DNA of 64,000 nucleotides from Streptomyces sp. NBC_01451 (GTDB taxonomy: Bacteria; Actinomycetota; Actinomycetes; Streptomycetales; Streptomycetaceae), in assembly GCF_036227485.1 (NCBI RefSeq), contig NZ_CP109479.1, positions 3,906,001 to 3,970,000 on the forward strand, read 5' to 3'. Under the pieces are notes generated by a model. The model was not told the DNA's origin, did no database searches, and was given only the letters and a program-made list of their open reading frames with translations. Both the position numbers and the translations under genes were made by a program. Shown piece after piece: positions 32,480 to 41,674 of the stretch. Within the stretch, counting starts at the first letter, position 1. Each line of letters starts with the position of its first letter.

Positions 32480-34012
32480 TCAGTGGGCGACCACCGGAAC
32501 CTTCAGCTCCTCCTCGGCACCCTCACCGCTGACCGAACTCATGTCCGGGGCACCGGCGTTGATGAAGGTGAAGGCGATGGTCGCCGCGACGACCAGGATG
32601 CCGACGGCGAACCAGATGGCGCTGGTGTAACCCTCGACCATGCCCTCCAGCTGGACCAGCTGCTGCTGGGAACGGGAGGCGGCGCCGCCGATGTGGTCGG
32701 CGATGTACGACGTGGTCGCGGAGGCGGCGATGGTGTTCAGCAGGGCCGTACCGATCGCGCCGCCCACCTGCTGCGAGGTGTTGACCATCGCGGAGGCGAC
32801 ACCGGAGTCACGCGGCTCGACGCCCAGCGTGGCCAGGGACATGGCCGGCATGAAGGCCGTACCCATGCCGAGGCCGAGCAGGAGCATGGCCGGCAGGAGC
32901 AGGGCCGCGTACGAGGAGCCGATCTCCATCTGGGTCAGCAGCAGCATGCCGACGGCGGCGAGCAGGAAGCCCGGGCCCATCAGGAGCCGCGCCGGGACGC
33001 GGGTCATCAGCCGGGCACCGATCTGCGTGGAGCCCGTGATCATGCCCGCGATCATCGGCAGGAAGGCGAAGCCGGTCTTGACCGGGGAGTAGCCCTTCAC
33101 GATCTGCAGGTAGTAGGTGAGGAAGAGGAACAGGCCGAACATCGCGATGATCGCGAGGCCGAGCGAGAGGTAGACACCGCCGCGGTTGCGCTCGGTGATG
33201 ACGCGCAGGGGCAGCAGCGGGGCCTTGACCCTGGACTCGACGAACACGAAGGTCGCGAGGAGGACCGCCGAGGCGACGAACAGGCCGATCGTCAGGGAGT
33301 CGCTCCAGCCCTCGGACTCGGCGCGTGTGAAGCCGTAGACGAGGGAGACCAGACCGAGGGTGGACAGGACGACGCCCGGGATGTCGAGCGGCGAGCGGTT
33401 GCGGCTGCCGGACGGCTCACGGATGACGAAGTACGCGCCGAGGGCGGCGACGGCGGCGAACGGGATGTTCACGAAGAACGTCCAGCGCCAGTTCAGGTAC
33501 TCGGTGAGGAAGCCGCCGAGGATGAGGCCCACGGCGCCGCCGCCACCGGCGATCGCCCCGTAGATGCCGAACGCCTTGGCGCGCTCCTTGGCGTCGGTGA
33601 ACATCACCGCGAGCAGGGAGAGCGCGGCGGGCGCGAGCAGTGCGCCGAAGGCACCCTGCAGGGCGCGGGAGCCGAGGAGCATCGCCTCGTTCGTCGCGGC
33701 ACCGCCGAGGGCGGAGGCGGCGGCGAAGCCGATCAGACCGGTGACGAAGGTGTTCTTGCGGCCCCAGATGTCGGCGATCCGGCCGCCGAAGAGCAGCAGT
33801 CCGCCGAAGGCCAGGGCGTAGGCCGTGATGACCCACTGCCGGTTGCCGTCCGATATCCCCAGGTCCTGCTGGGCGGAGGGCAGTGCGATGTTCACGATGG
33901 TCGCGTCGAGCACGACCATCAGCTGGGCGAGCGCGATGAAGGTGAGCGCCTTCCAGCGGTTGGAGTCGGGAGTCGGCGCCTTGGCGGCGACAGCCTGGGC
34001 TGTTTCGGACAT
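32480..34012 (-). CDS. MFS drug-efflux transporter, DHA2 (14-TM) type
   Basis: The 510-residue protein has fourteen hydrophobic helices. AQLMVVLDATIVNIALPSAQ (about 28-47) is the DHA2 hallmark, GGRIADIWGRKNTFVTG (about 76-92) is motif A, and AIAGGGGAVGLILGGFLTEY (about 152-171) is motif C. Such proteins export drugs or antibiotics by proton exchange. ATG 34012 is preferred to a longer frame that runs into promoter DNA. The TetR gene 146 bases upstream on the same strand is a probable repressor. The gap contains short direct repeats of GGTGACTCGG, possibly regulatory. Confidence 0.9.
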   Translation of the reverse strand: MSETAQAVAAKAPTPDSNRWKALTFIALAQLMVVLDATIVNIALPSAQQDLGISDGNRQWVITAYALAFGGLLLFGGRIADIWGRKNTFVTGLIGFAAASALGGAATNEAMLLGSRALQGAFGALLAPAALSLLAVMFTDAKERAKAFGIYGAIAGGGGAVGLILGGFLTEYLNWRWTFFVNIPFAAVAALGAYFVIREPSGSRNRSPLDIPGVVLSTLGLVSLVYGFTRAESEGWSDSLTIGLFVASAVLLATFVFVESRVKAPLLPLRVITERNRGGVYLSLGLAIIAMFGLFLFLTYYLQIVKGYSPVKTGFAFLPMIAGMITGSTQIGARLMTRVPARLLMGPGFLLAAVGMLLLTQMEIGSSYAALLLPAMLLLGLGMGTAFMPAMSLATLGVEPRDSGVASAMVNTSQQVGGAIGTALLNTIAASATTSYIADHIGGAASRSQQQLVQLEGMVEGYTSAIWFAVGILVVAATIAFTFINAGAPDMSSVSGEGAEEELKVPVVAH

Positions 34013-34158
34013 GGAGATACCCACTTCGGGACTTCGGAAGAGAAAAAGGACGTGAAAGGGATCAGTTCGTCGGCGCTGACGACTGGAAGCTGGGGGTGTC
34101 GCGAGTTGTTGCGAGTGGTGACTCGGTGGTGACTCGGGTGGTGCTCCGGACTGATCGG

Positions 34159-34800
34159 TCAGGACTGGCGCAGATCCTCCATCGTCGCGGCCTTGCCGGG
34201 CAGTTCGGAGCGGGCCGGGGCCCGCAGCCCGTCCAGGAACAGCTGCAGGTGACGGTGGACGAAGCGGTCGATGCTCATGCACGCCGAACCCGCCGGAGGA
34301 CGGCTGAGCTGGGACACGACGACCATCACATCACCCACGCCCACGTCGGTGCGGAGCTGTCCGGCCGCCTTGGCACGGTCCATGATCTCCTCGGTGAGCT
34401 GTTCGACCCGCTCCCGCGCTGCCTCCAGGTCCGGGTGGTGCTGGTCGAAGGTGCTGGACATCATCGGGCAGAGAGCGCTGATCCGTTCGTCGGCGGCGAC
34501 GTGCACGAAGCGCGACAGCGCCTCGAAGGCGTCGCCGGTCTCGGCGAGCGCGAACTCCGCCGCCTCGGACGTACGGTCCATGACCGAGCAGACGACCTCC
34601 CGGACGAGAGCCTCCCGGTCCGGGAAGTTGCGGTACACCGTGGCATTGCCGACGCCGGCCCGGCGGGCGATCTCGTCGAGCGGCACCTCGGGGCCGAACT
34701 CGACGAACATCTCGCGGGCGGCGGTGACGATCCGCTCCCGGTTGCGCAGGGCATCGGCACGGGGCCGGGTCACCTTCTGCACGGGGATCGCGGTCTGCAC
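34159..34800 (-). CDS. TetR family repressor of the downstream MFS pump
   Basis: The protein of about 213 residues has a TetR HTH: RNRERIVTAAREMFVEFGPE, VPLDEIARRAGVGNATVYRN and FPDREALVREV (about residues 18-70). The C-terminal region is of the TetR_C_33-like kind. GTG 34800 is preferred because AAGGAG stands 6 bases before it. ATG 34815 and ATG 34866 are possible longer starts, but the latter runs into an operator-like palindrome. It lies upstream of an MFS efflux gene on the same strand, a classic repressor-pump pair. Confidence 0.88.
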   Translation of the reverse strand: MQTAIPVQKVTRPRADALRNRERIVTAAREMFVEFGPEVPLDEIARRAGVGNATVYRNFPDREALVREVVCSVMDRTSEAAEFALAETGDAFEALSRFVHVAADERISALCPMMSSTFDQHHPDLEAARERVEQLTEEIMDRAKAAGQLRTDVGVGDVMVVVSQLSRPPAGSACMSIDRFVHRHLQLFLDGLRAPARSELPGKAATMEDLRQS

Positions 34801-34869
34801 GGCGTACTCCTTCATGAACGTGATGTTGCGATCCGGGGAGGCAGTCCCCGTTTCGCTCGGACACATGGC

Positions 34870-34894
34870 TAAACGGGGAATCGATCCCCGGTTA
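34870..34894. promoter_or_regulatory. TetR operator palindrome
   Basis: TAAACGGGGA-ATCGA-TCCCCGGTTA forms a near-perfect inverted repeat about 70 bases upstream of the TetR start. A third copy of the half site, TCCCCGTTT, lies at about 34846. This fits autoregulation by the TetR protein. Confidence 0.65.
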
Positions 34895-35057
34895 TTTCCC
34901 GGATCCGAAGAGATTCGATGTGACCTGGGTCACATGCCCTTCGGCGGGAAACCCACGATCGGTCTCCTCCAGCGCGCGCCCGCGCCGACCTCGACACAGG
35001 GTGATCGAAAGGGTGCAGTCCGAGACCGGCGGCTGCCGTGGCGCGAGGGGTCCGTGC

Positions 35058-36359
35058 ATGCAGCAGCCGTCCAGCCGTCGTCGGATACGCCCGCCGGGCC
35101 CCCTGCGCCCCCGCCGGGCGGCGGCCCTCGTGTCCGTGGCCGCGCTGACCCTCGCGGTCAGCACCTCCGCCGGCACCGGGCACCTCACCAGGGGTTCCAC
35201 GACGGCGGCGGGCTCCGTCCCGCTGGCCCGCACCTCCCCGCTCGGCCCCTGCGCCATCCGGGGCGGCCTCGGCGTCCAGATGTCCGAGGGGCTGCCCACC
35301 CCGGCCGGCTACTCCCGTTCCACGGGTACCGTCCGCGCCCTGAACCTGATGGTCGACTTCTCCGACGCCCCCGGCCAGGGCAGCGCCCTCGACCGGCTCG
35401 CGGAGTTCTTCCCGCAGACCCGCGACTGGTTCACCACCAGTTCGTACGGCCGCCTCGACTACCGCCCCGAGGCTCCCGTCGCCGACTGGCTGCGGATGCC
35501 CCGGACGTTCCGCTCGTACGGCATAGAACGCGGCGCCCCCTTCGACCCCGGCTACCGCAGGCTCGTCCACGACATCGTGGCCGCCGCCGACCCGGTGGTC
35601 GACTTCCGCTCGTACGACCTGCTGAACGTGCTGGTCACCCCGAACGCGGGCCCCTCCGCCCTGGACACCGTCCTGTCCGTCACCTTCGCCGGGAACCGGG
35701 ATGCGCCGGTCGCGGACGGGGTGCCCGTCGCCAACGCGTCCTTCGTCTACTCCCGGCAGGACGACGGCTCCGGTTCGTACGACACCACGGGCTACCGCGT
35801 CCTCCCGCACGAGAACGGCCATGTGTTCGGGCTGCCCGACCTCTACACGCAGCACGGCGGGGGCGCGGTCGGCCACTGGGACATCATGAGCGAGGACTGG
35901 GGGGCCAACAACGACCTCCTCGGCTGGCACAAGTGGAAGCTCGGCTGGCTGGACCCCTCGCAGGTGGGCTGCGCGGTGACGGCCGGGACGACGGAGTACA
36001 CGCTCACCCCGCTGGCCCGTCCCGGCGGCGCGAAACTCGTGTTCGTGCCCATCAACTCCCGTACGGGGTACGCCCTTGAGCTGCGCACGCGCGAGGGCAA
36101 CGACGAGACGGTGTGCCGGCCGGGCGTGCTGGTCTACCGGGTCGACGCGAACGTCGACACCGGCCGCGGCCCGGTCACGGTGTACGACTCCCGGCGGAAC
36201 AGCGGCGGCTGCACGCGCAGCCCGAACGTCCACGCCGAGCTCTCCGACGCGCCCTTCGCACCCGGCGAGACCTTCAAGGACCCGAGGCGGGGCATCCAGA
36301 TCACCGTGACGAGCGCGGACCTCGACGGGAACTACCGGGTGACGATCACCCGGCGGTGA
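35058..36359 (+). CDS. Secreted M6-type metalloprotease
   Basis: This precursor of about 433 residues has a Sec-type signal (basic RRIRPPGPLRPRRAAALVSV then a hydrophobic core to about residue 40). The zinc motif is HENGHVFGLPDLY with ligands His251 and His255, catalytic Glu252 and a likely third ligand Asp261, close to the HExxH-x(5)-D arrangement of M6 (immune-inhibitor-A-like) peptidases. VRALNLMVDFSDAPGQGSAL and TTSSYGRLDYRP upstream, and GHWDIMSEDWG and HKWKLGWLDP downstream, also match the family. A C-terminal beta domain with two Cys follows. ATG 35058 was chosen as the start directly before the signal. It is divergent from the TetR gene. Confidence 0.85.
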   Translation: MQQPSSRRRIRPPGPLRPRRAAALVSVAALTLAVSTSAGTGHLTRGSTTAAGSVPLARTSPLGPCAIRGGLGVQMSEGLPTPAGYSRSTGTVRALNLMVDFSDAPGQGSALDRLAEFFPQTRDWFTTSSYGRLDYRPEAPVADWLRMPRTFRSYGIERGAPFDPGYRRLVHDIVAAADPVVDFRSYDLLNVLVTPNAGPSALDTVLSVTFAGNRDAPVADGVPVANASFVYSRQDDGSGSYDTTGYRVLPHENGHVFGLPDLYTQHGGGAVGHWDIMSEDWGANNDLLGWHKWKLGWLDPSQVGCAVTAGTTEYTLTPLARPGGAKLVFVPINSRTGYALELRTREGNDETVCRPGVLVYRVDANVDTGRGPVTVYDSRRNSGGCTRSPNVHAELSDAPFAPGETFKDPRRGIQITVTSADLDGNYRVTITRR

Positions 36360-36444
36360 CCCGGCCGGGGGGGGGTGCGCGGGGAGCCCGCCCGCGCCGG
36401 CGGGCGTACGGCCGGCTGTTCCGTGCGGGCATTACGGTGTGCCC

Positions 36445-38142
36445 ATGGTTGCCCCCGCCACGAATGTCCCGCCGGTCCTGGACGGTCCCGTACCCGCCGA
36501 GGCCGTCGCCCCGCTGATGCGCGGGATCGCCGTGCTGCGGCAGCTGACCGAGGCGGGCGGGACGCTGAGCCTGAGCGGTCTTGAGCGCGCGACCGGGCTG
36601 GCCCGTTCCACGGTGGACCGGATCACGGCGACGCTCGCCCGGATGGGGTACGTCCGTCTCGACGGCCGGGACGCGGTTCTCACCCCTCGGCTGATGGAGC
36701 TCGGCAACGCCTATCTGGCCGCCCTCCGGCTGCCCGCCCTGCTCGACGCGCACGCGGACGCCCTCGCCGACGAGCTGGACGAGTCGGTGTCGCTGGCGGT
36801 CGGCGACCGGGACGGCATCCGGTTCATCCACCAGGCCACCCGGCGCCGCGCGATGTCCCTCAGCTTCCGCATCGGCGACCTGCTCCCCGCCGAACGCACC
36901 GCCCCCGGCCCGCTGTTCGCCACCGAGTGGACGCCCGCCGACTGGCACCGCTGGCACGAACGCCGGACGGCGGACCCGGCCGACCTCGGCTTCCCCGCGA
37001 TACCGCCGCGGACCGACGACTCGGGCGCCGACTTCGAGGCCTACGCCGAGCGGGCCCGCGTCGACGGCTGGGCGCTGGACGACCAGCTGATCGAACCGGG
37101 GCTGGTCGCCGTCTCCGTACCCGTACGGGACCCCCGCACGGGCCGGGTGGCCTGTGTGGCGAGCGTCGTCAGCCACACGAGCCGCCGTACGGCGACCGGC
37201 CTGCGCGACGACCTGCTGCCGCGGCTGCGGGCGACGGTGGTCGCGATGGAGGCCGAGCTGCGGGCCGAACTGCGGGTGCGCCCGGCCGCCGGGACGCCGG
37301 CGCCCCCCTCCGGCCTGGCGGCCTGGACCGGGGCCTCGAAGCAGGAACTGGGCCGGGAGTTCGTCGAGTCCCTGGCCAGGGGCCTCACCGTCCTGACGGC
37401 CTTCGGCGAGTCCCGCGCCGAGCTGACCCTGACGGAGGTCGCGCGGGCCACGGGCCTGGCACGGGCGACCGCCCGCCGGGCCCTGATCACCTACGAGCAC
37501 CTGGGGTACGTCGAGGCCCACGGCCGCACCTTCACCCTCACCCCCCGGGTGCTGTCCCTGGGCTTCCCGCCCCTCTCCCACACCTCCCTGCCCGAGATCG
37601 CCTCCCCCCACCTGGCCGAACTCGCGGGACGCGTCGAGGAGTCGGCGTCACTGGCGGTCCTGGCCGGGAACGCGGGTGCGGGTTCGGGGGCGGAGATCCA
37701 GTACACGGCGCGGGTGGCGACGCGGCGCATCGTGAGCGCCAACATCACCGTCGGCACGCGGCTTCCGGCGTACCCGACCTCGGTGGGCCGGGTGCTGCTT
37801 GCCGGACTGCCGGAGCCGGAGCGGCGGGTGCCGGACCTGGCTCCGCTGACCCCGCACACCGTGACGGACCCGGCGGCCTTCGCACAGGTGCTGGCGGAGG
37901 TACGGCGGCAGGGTTACGCCCTGGTCAGCGAGGAGCTGGAGGAAGGGCTGCGGTCGATCGCCGTGCCGGTGCGGGACCGTACGGGACGGGTCGTCGCGGC
38001 GGTGAACGTCGCGATGCACACGACCCGGCGTACGGCGGAGCAGTGCGTGGCGGAGGTGCTGCCGGAGCTGTACGGGACGGCGTCCCGGATCGAGGGGGAA
38101 CTGCGCACGGCGGGCAGGTTCACCCGGGTGCCGCTGACGTAG
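36445..38142 (+). CDS. Double-length IclR family regulator (two tandem IclR units)
   Basis: The product of about 565 residues contains two complete IclR-type regulators in one chain. The first HTH is at about 22-75 (LMRGIAVLRQLTEAGGTLSL, GLARSTVDRITATLARMGYV), with effector domain to about 270. The second HTH is at about 305-365 (LARGLTVLTAFGESRAELTL, GLARATARRALITYEHLGYV), with effector domain RLPAYPTSVGRVLLAGLPEP and EELEEGLRSIAVPVRDRTGR. Normal IclR proteins are about 250-280 residues. The second half is the more canonical (PcaR/PobR-like). ATG 36445 or GTG 36439 may start it. It lies directly upstream of glucarate dehydratase, which it probably regulates. Confidence 0.88.
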   Translation: MVAPATNVPPVLDGPVPAEAVAPLMRGIAVLRQLTEAGGTLSLSGLERATGLARSTVDRITATLARMGYVRLDGRDAVLTPRLMELGNAYLAALRLPALLDAHADALADELDESVSLAVGDRDGIRFIHQATRRRAMSLSFRIGDLLPAERTAPGPLFATEWTPADWHRWHERRTADPADLGFPAIPPRTDDSGADFEAYAERARVDGWALDDQLIEPGLVAVSVPVRDPRTGRVACVASVVSHTSRRTATGLRDDLLPRLRATVVAMEAELRAELRVRPAAGTPAPPSGLAAWTGASKQELGREFVESLARGLTVLTAFGESRAELTLTEVARATGLARATARRALITYEHLGYVEAHGRTFTLTPRVLSLGFPPLSHTSLPEIASPHLAELAGRVEESASLAVLAGNAGAGSGAEIQYTARVATRRIVSANITVGTRLPAYPTSVGRVLLAGLPEPERRVPDLAPLTPHTVTDPAAFAQVLAEVRRQGYALVSEELEEGLRSIAVPVRDRTGRVVAAVNVAMHTTRRTAEQCVAEVLPELYGTASRIEGELRTAGRFTRVPLT

Positions 38143-38184
38143 CCGCCGCTCCCATTGCCCCCGCGCGGTCACTCACCTAGTCTC

Positions 38185-38214
38185 CATCTACATACATGGA
38201 CAACATCCACATAC
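38185..38214. promoter_or_regulatory. Direct-repeat operator before glucarate dehydratase
   Basis: CATCTACATAC (38185-38195) and CATCCACATAC (38204-38214) are direct repeats with one mismatch, 19 bases apart start to start. Their AT-richness and position between the IclR and gudD genes suggest a regulator-binding site. An ATG at 38196 falls inside, which argues for a later gudD start. Confidence 0.55.
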
Positions 38215-38243
38215 GCAGTCCGCGCACAAGGATTCCGGTGACC

Positions 38244-39608
38244 ATGAGCACGCACACGAACACGAGTACGGGTACCGGCACGGGTCGGCCGACCGTCACC
38301 TCCTTCTCCGTCTACCCGGTCGCCGGCCGGGACAGCATGGAGCTGAACCTCTCCGGCGCCCACGGCCCCTGGTTCACGCGCAACATCGTGATCCTCACCG
38401 ACTCCGAGGGCCGTACGGGACTCGGCGAGGTCCCCGGCGGCGAGAAGATCACACGGACACTGCGCGACGCCGAGTCCCTGGTCGTCGGGGCGAAGGTGGG
38501 CGACTACAAGCGCGTCCTGGCGGAGATCGGGGCCCGGTTCGCCGACCGCGACCAGGGCGGACGCGGCGCCCAGACCTTCGACCTGCGCACCACCGTGCAC
38601 GCGGTGACGGCCGTCGAGTCGGCCCTCCTCGACCTCCTCGGCCAGCACCTGGACGTACCGGTCGCCGCCCTGCTCGGCGACGGCCAACAGCGGGACTCCG
38701 TACGGGTATTGGGCTACCTCTTCTACGTCGGCGACCCGGACCGGACCGACCTGGACTACGTCCGCGAGCCGGACTCGGACGTCGACTGGTACCGCGTCCG
38801 GCACGAGGAGGCCCTGACCCCGGAGGCGATCGTCCGCCAGGCCGAGGCCACCCACGCCCTGTACGGCTTCCGCGACTTCAAGCTCAAGGGCGGGGTCCTG
38901 GAGGGCACGGACGAGGTCAAGGCCGTACGGGCGCTGAAGGACCGCTTCCCGGAGGCACGGATCACCCTCGACCCGAACGGCGCGTGGTCGCTGCGCGAGG
39001 CGATCGAGCTGTGCACACCCCTGAACGGCACGCTGGCCTACGCCGAGGATCCCTGCGGCGCGGAGGACGGCTACTCGGGGCGCGAGATCCTCGCCGAGTT
39101 CCGCCGGGCGACCGGCCTGCCCACGGCGACCAACATGATCGCCACGGACTGGCGGCAGCTGACCCACGCCCTGGCCCTCCAGTCGGTCTCCATCCCGCTG
39201 GCCGACCCGCACTTCTGGACCATGCAGGGCTCGGTACGCGTCGCCCAGCTGTGCAACGCGATGGGCCTGACCTGGGGCTGCCACTCCAACAACCACTTCG
39301 ACATCTCCCTGGCCATGGTCACCCACTGCGGCGCGGCGGCCCCGGGCGAGTACAACGCCCTCGACACCCACTGGATCTGGCAGGAGGGCCTGGAACGCCT
39401 CACGGTCGATCCGCCACACATCGTCGGAGGCGAGATCGCGGTGCCGGACGCCCCGGGGCTGGGGGTCAGGGTGGACATGGAGCGGGTGCTCGCGGCACAT
39501 GAGCTGTACCGGGAGAAGGCGCTGGGGGCGCGGGACGACGCGATCGGGATGCGGTACCTGGTGCCGGGGTGGGAGTTCGACGGGAAGCGGCCCTGCCTGG
39601 TGCGGTAG
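38244..39608 (+). CDS. gudD: Glucarate dehydratase (enolase superfamily)
   Basis: The product of about 454 residues dehydrates D-glucarate to 5-keto-4-deoxy-glucarate. [20 protein letters not shown] and [20 protein letters not shown] at the N-terminal capping domain, the catalytic lysine region [19 protein letters not shown] and [14 protein letters not shown] metal ligands, and [19 protein letters not shown] with the catalytic His match GudD. The length fits. The start is uncertain: ATG 38244 or GTG 38238 follow an AAGGA site, while ATG 38196 lies in a repeat. It follows the double IclR regulator. It is the last gene before the accessory operon. Confidence 0.93.
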   Translation: MSTHTNTSTGTGTGRPTVTSFSVYPVAGRDSMELNLSGAHGPWFTRNIVILTDSEGRTGLGEVPGGEKITRTLRDAESLVVGAKVGDYKRVLAEIGARFADRDQGGRGAQTFDLRTTVHAVTAVESALLDLLGQHLDVPVAALLGDGQQRDSVRVLGYLFYVGDPDRTDLDYVREPDSDVDWYRVRHEEALTPEAIVRQAEATHALYGFRDFKLKGGVLEGTDEVKAVRALKDRFPEARITLDPNGAWSLREAIELCTPLNGTLAYAEDPCGAEDGYSGREILAEFRRATGLPTATNMIATDWRQLTHALALQSVSIPLADPHFWTMQGSVRVAQLCNAMGLTWGCHSNNHFDISLAMVTHCGAAAPGEYNALDTHWIWQEGLERLTVDPPHIVGGEIAVPDAPGLGVRVDMERVLAAHELYREKALGARDDAIGMRYLVPGWEFDGKRPCLVR

Positions 39609-39648
39609 GGGCGGGCCGGAGCAGGCCGCGGCCCTGCCGGCGGAATCC

Positions 39649-39678
39649 TGCGACAATCCGCCTCCGCGCAACTACACT
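39649..39678 (+). promoter_or_regulatory. Promoter of the plus-strand conflict operon
   Basis: TGCGAC (39649-39654), 18 bases, TACACT (39673-39678) is a good vegetative-type promoter for Streptomyces. It lies 43 bases before the first gene of the 15 kb operon, right after gudD. No other promoter of similar quality is seen within the operon. Confidence 0.6.
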
Positions 39679-39720
39679 CGGTGGCCACCGGATCGGCCTG
39701 TGCCGCGAAAGGTTGAGCAC

Positions 39721-39957
39721 GTGACGGAGTTATGGTCGGGCGCCCACGGTTCGGTGGGACGCGTGGTCACCTGGCCCGCACCCGACGCCTACGTTCTGGT
39801 CGACGGTCTCCTGCTGCGTGCCCTGCCGGCCGGCGTGCACGCGACACCCGGCCTGCGGGTGCGGCTGGAATTCGACACCGGACAAGAGCGCCTCGTCATG
39901 ACGGAGTCCGGGCCGGACGACGGCCCGCCGGGCGCCGGGAATCCGGACACCGCATGA
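39721..39957 (+). CDS. Small unknown protein, first gene of the operon
   Basis: This encodes 78 residues from GTG 39721, with a GAAAGG site 8 bases upstream. The first 60 residues alternate short hydrophobic strands with turns (GSVGRVVTWPAPDAYVLVDG, then LRVRLEFDTG), which suggests a compact beta-barrel, perhaps OB-like. The tail is Asp/Gly/Pro-rich. It has no motif I recognise. Its stop overlaps the start of the VWA gene (ATGA), so it is translated with it. Its position at the head of a signalling operon suggests an adaptor or sensor piece, which is inference only. Confidence 0.75.
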   Translation: MTELWSGAHGSVGRVVTWPAPDAYVLVDGLLLRALPAGVHATPGLRVRLEFDTGQERLVMTESGPDDGPPGAGNPDTA

Positions 39958-40742
39958 GCACGAGCATGGGCTACGACATCCAGTTCGCGTCCGGGCTCGA
40001 CGAGCGGCAGCCGGTCGTCATCCTCCTCGACGCCTCGGGCTCCATGGCCCGCCCCGCGTCCAGCCCACGCATCGACGAGGTCAACTCGGCGCTCACCACC
40101 CTGTTCGAGAGCGTCCGGTCCCAGGCCCGGCTGCGGGCGCGGGTGGAGATCTGTCTGATCACCTTCGGTTCGCAGGTCCGGGTGTACGACGCGGAGGCCT
40201 CCGCCCTCGTCAGCGCCGAACAGGCCGATCCCGACCGGGTGTTCGTACCGGTGGACCGGTTGTCGCCGCCCCCGCTCACCGCGGCGGGCTACACCTGCCT
40301 CGCGCCCGCGCTGGACATCGCTCTGCGGATCGTCGTGGAACGCCGCCGGGCGCTGGAGGCCCACCGGCTGTCCGTGCTCCGGCCGCTGATCTGGCTGGTG
40401 ACCGACGGCGCGCCGAGCGACGAACGGGGCCGCCCGCTGGACGCGGCCGAACTGGCCCCGCTGGCCGACCGGTTGCGCACGGCGGAGGCGGCCCCGCCCC
40501 CCGACGGATGCGTCTTCCTCACGATCGGCGTCCAGGGCGCCGACCGCCGGCTCCTCGAAGTGCTGGCGCCGGACGCCACGTTCATGCTGGAAGGCCTCGA
40601 CTTCACCGAGATCCTGCGGTTCCTGCTGCGCAGCTCCGACCGGGTCAGCTCGATCGGCACGGCCGGAGAGGTGCACCGCGAGGTCGCCCGGCAGGCAGCG
40701 CTGCAGAAGGCCATGAGCGACCTGGAGGAGAAGCACCTCTAG
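39954..40742 (+). CDS. VWA-domain protein, TerY-like
   Basis: The 262-residue protein is mostly one von Willebrand factor A domain. The metal-ion-dependent adhesion site is intact: DASGS with Asp26, Ser28 and Ser30, Thr114 in YTCLAPALDIAL, and Asp151 in LIWLVTDGAPSDE. It resembles TerY, the VWA partner in the predicted TerY-P triad, where a phosphatase and a kinase follow; here exactly those two genes come next. The C-terminal 35 residues form a helix ending in SDLEEKHL. No signal peptide is present, so it acts in the cytoplasm, presumably as a metal-dependent protein-binding scaffold. Confidence 0.9.
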   Translation: MSTSMGYDIQFASGLDERQPVVILLDASGSMARPASSPRIDEVNSALTTLFESVRSQARLRARVEICLITFGSQVRVYDAEASALVSAEQADPDRVFVPVDRLSPPPLTAAGYTCLAPALDIALRIVVERRRALEAHRLSVLRPLIWLVTDGAPSDERGRPLDAAELAPLADRLRTAEAAPPPDGCVFLTIGVQGADRRLLEVLAPDATFMLEGLDFTEILRFLLRSSDRVSSIGTAGEVHREVARQAALQKAMSDLEEKHL

Positions 40743-41674
40743 TGGACGACCACCGTGGGCTGTTCGTGTCAGGGGCCGTGGTGCAGGGCACCGACCATCT
40801 CGCCGCGGGAACCGGCTGCCAGGACGCGCTGAAGTCCGCCCGCTGCGAGGGCGGCGACGGCGTCGTACTGGCCGTCGCCGACGGAGCCGGCAGCCGCGAC
40901 CGCAGCGCCCTGGGAGCCCATCTGGCCGTCGACATCGCGTGCCGGGTGCTCGCCCGGGACCTGCCGGGCGGCGACCTGGGCGGCTCCGCGTGGACCGAGT
41001 GGATCAGCGGCCGGGCGAAGGAGGTCGTGGACACCTGGCTGCGGGCGACCCGTGCCCTGCCCCCGGCGGCGGAGTACGGCGAGGAGCCCGTCGGCGCCGG
41101 CGTCCCGCTCGACGGCGGTGCCGGCTACCCAGGCCCAGGACCAGGACCAGGACCAGGACCCGGTGCCGGTGCCGGCCCCGGTGAGTTCGCCGCGACCCTG
41201 GCGGCGGCGGTCGTGAAACCGCCCTGGGCCGCGTTCCTGTGCGTCGGCGACTGCTTCGGCACCGTCCTGACCCTGGACGGCGACAGCATGCGCGAGCGCT
41301 GCCATCTGGTGCTTCCGCCACCCGACGCACGGCAGCCTCCCCTCTTCCTCTCCTCCCCCGGGGCCCGAATGCGCGTGCGATCCTTCGCCCTGTGGGATCC
41401 GGACCTCAGTGGTGTCGTGCTGGCCACCGACGGCTGCGTACCGCTGACGCTGGACCACCCGGACGTGCACGGACTGCCGCCCGCGGCCGGGCCGTTGCCC
41501 TCCAGCCGGTTCTTCGTCGGACTGGCGGCGGCCCTGCGGGACAACGGCGGTGACGCGGAACCACTGCGCGCCCTGCTGTGCAGCCCCGAAGCCGGACGCA
41601 GCGGTGACGATCTGACGCTGCTGTGCGCGCTCACCGCGCGCGGTGAGCGCCGCGCGCGGACCGGGAGGGGGTGA
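40742..41674 (+). CDS. PP2C-type protein phosphatase
   Basis: The 310-residue protein is a divergent PP2C (PPM) phosphatase, predicted to remove phosphate from Ser/Thr residues with two metal ions. Retained motifs are Asp28 in CQDAL, VLAVADGAGSRDRSALGA with Asp47-Gly48, FLCVGDCFGTVL with Gly169-Asp170, VLATDG (Asp230) and SGDDLTLLCAL with Asp289-Asp290. Between the first two halves is a low-complexity insert PGPGPGPGPGPGAGAGPG (130-147) encoded by a GGCCCA/GGACCA hexamer repeat. GTG 40742 overlaps the VWA stop (TAGTG). It is the second member of the VWA-phosphatase-kinase set and probably reverses the kinase's action. Confidence 0.9.
   Translation: MDDHRGLFVSGAVVQGTDHLAAGTGCQDALKSARCEGGDGVVLAVADGAGSRDRSALGAHLAVDIACRVLARDLPGGDLGGSAWTEWISGRAKEVVDTWLRATRALPPAAEYGEEPVGAGVPLDGGAGYPGPGPGPGPGPGAGAGPGEFAATLAAAVVKPPWAAFLCVGDCFGTVLTLDGDSMRERCHLVLPPPDARQPPLFLSSPGARMRVRSFALWDPDLSGVVLATDGCVPLTLDHPDVHGLPPAAGPLPSSRFFVGLAAALRDNGGDAEPLRALLCSPEAGRSGDDLTLLCALTARGERRARTGRG

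Noticed and set aside
39600..39720. Island boundary or attachment site at the left end of the accessory operon
   Set aside because: No integrase, tRNA or direct repeat is seen; the operon simply begins after gudD, and the right edge lies outside the window.
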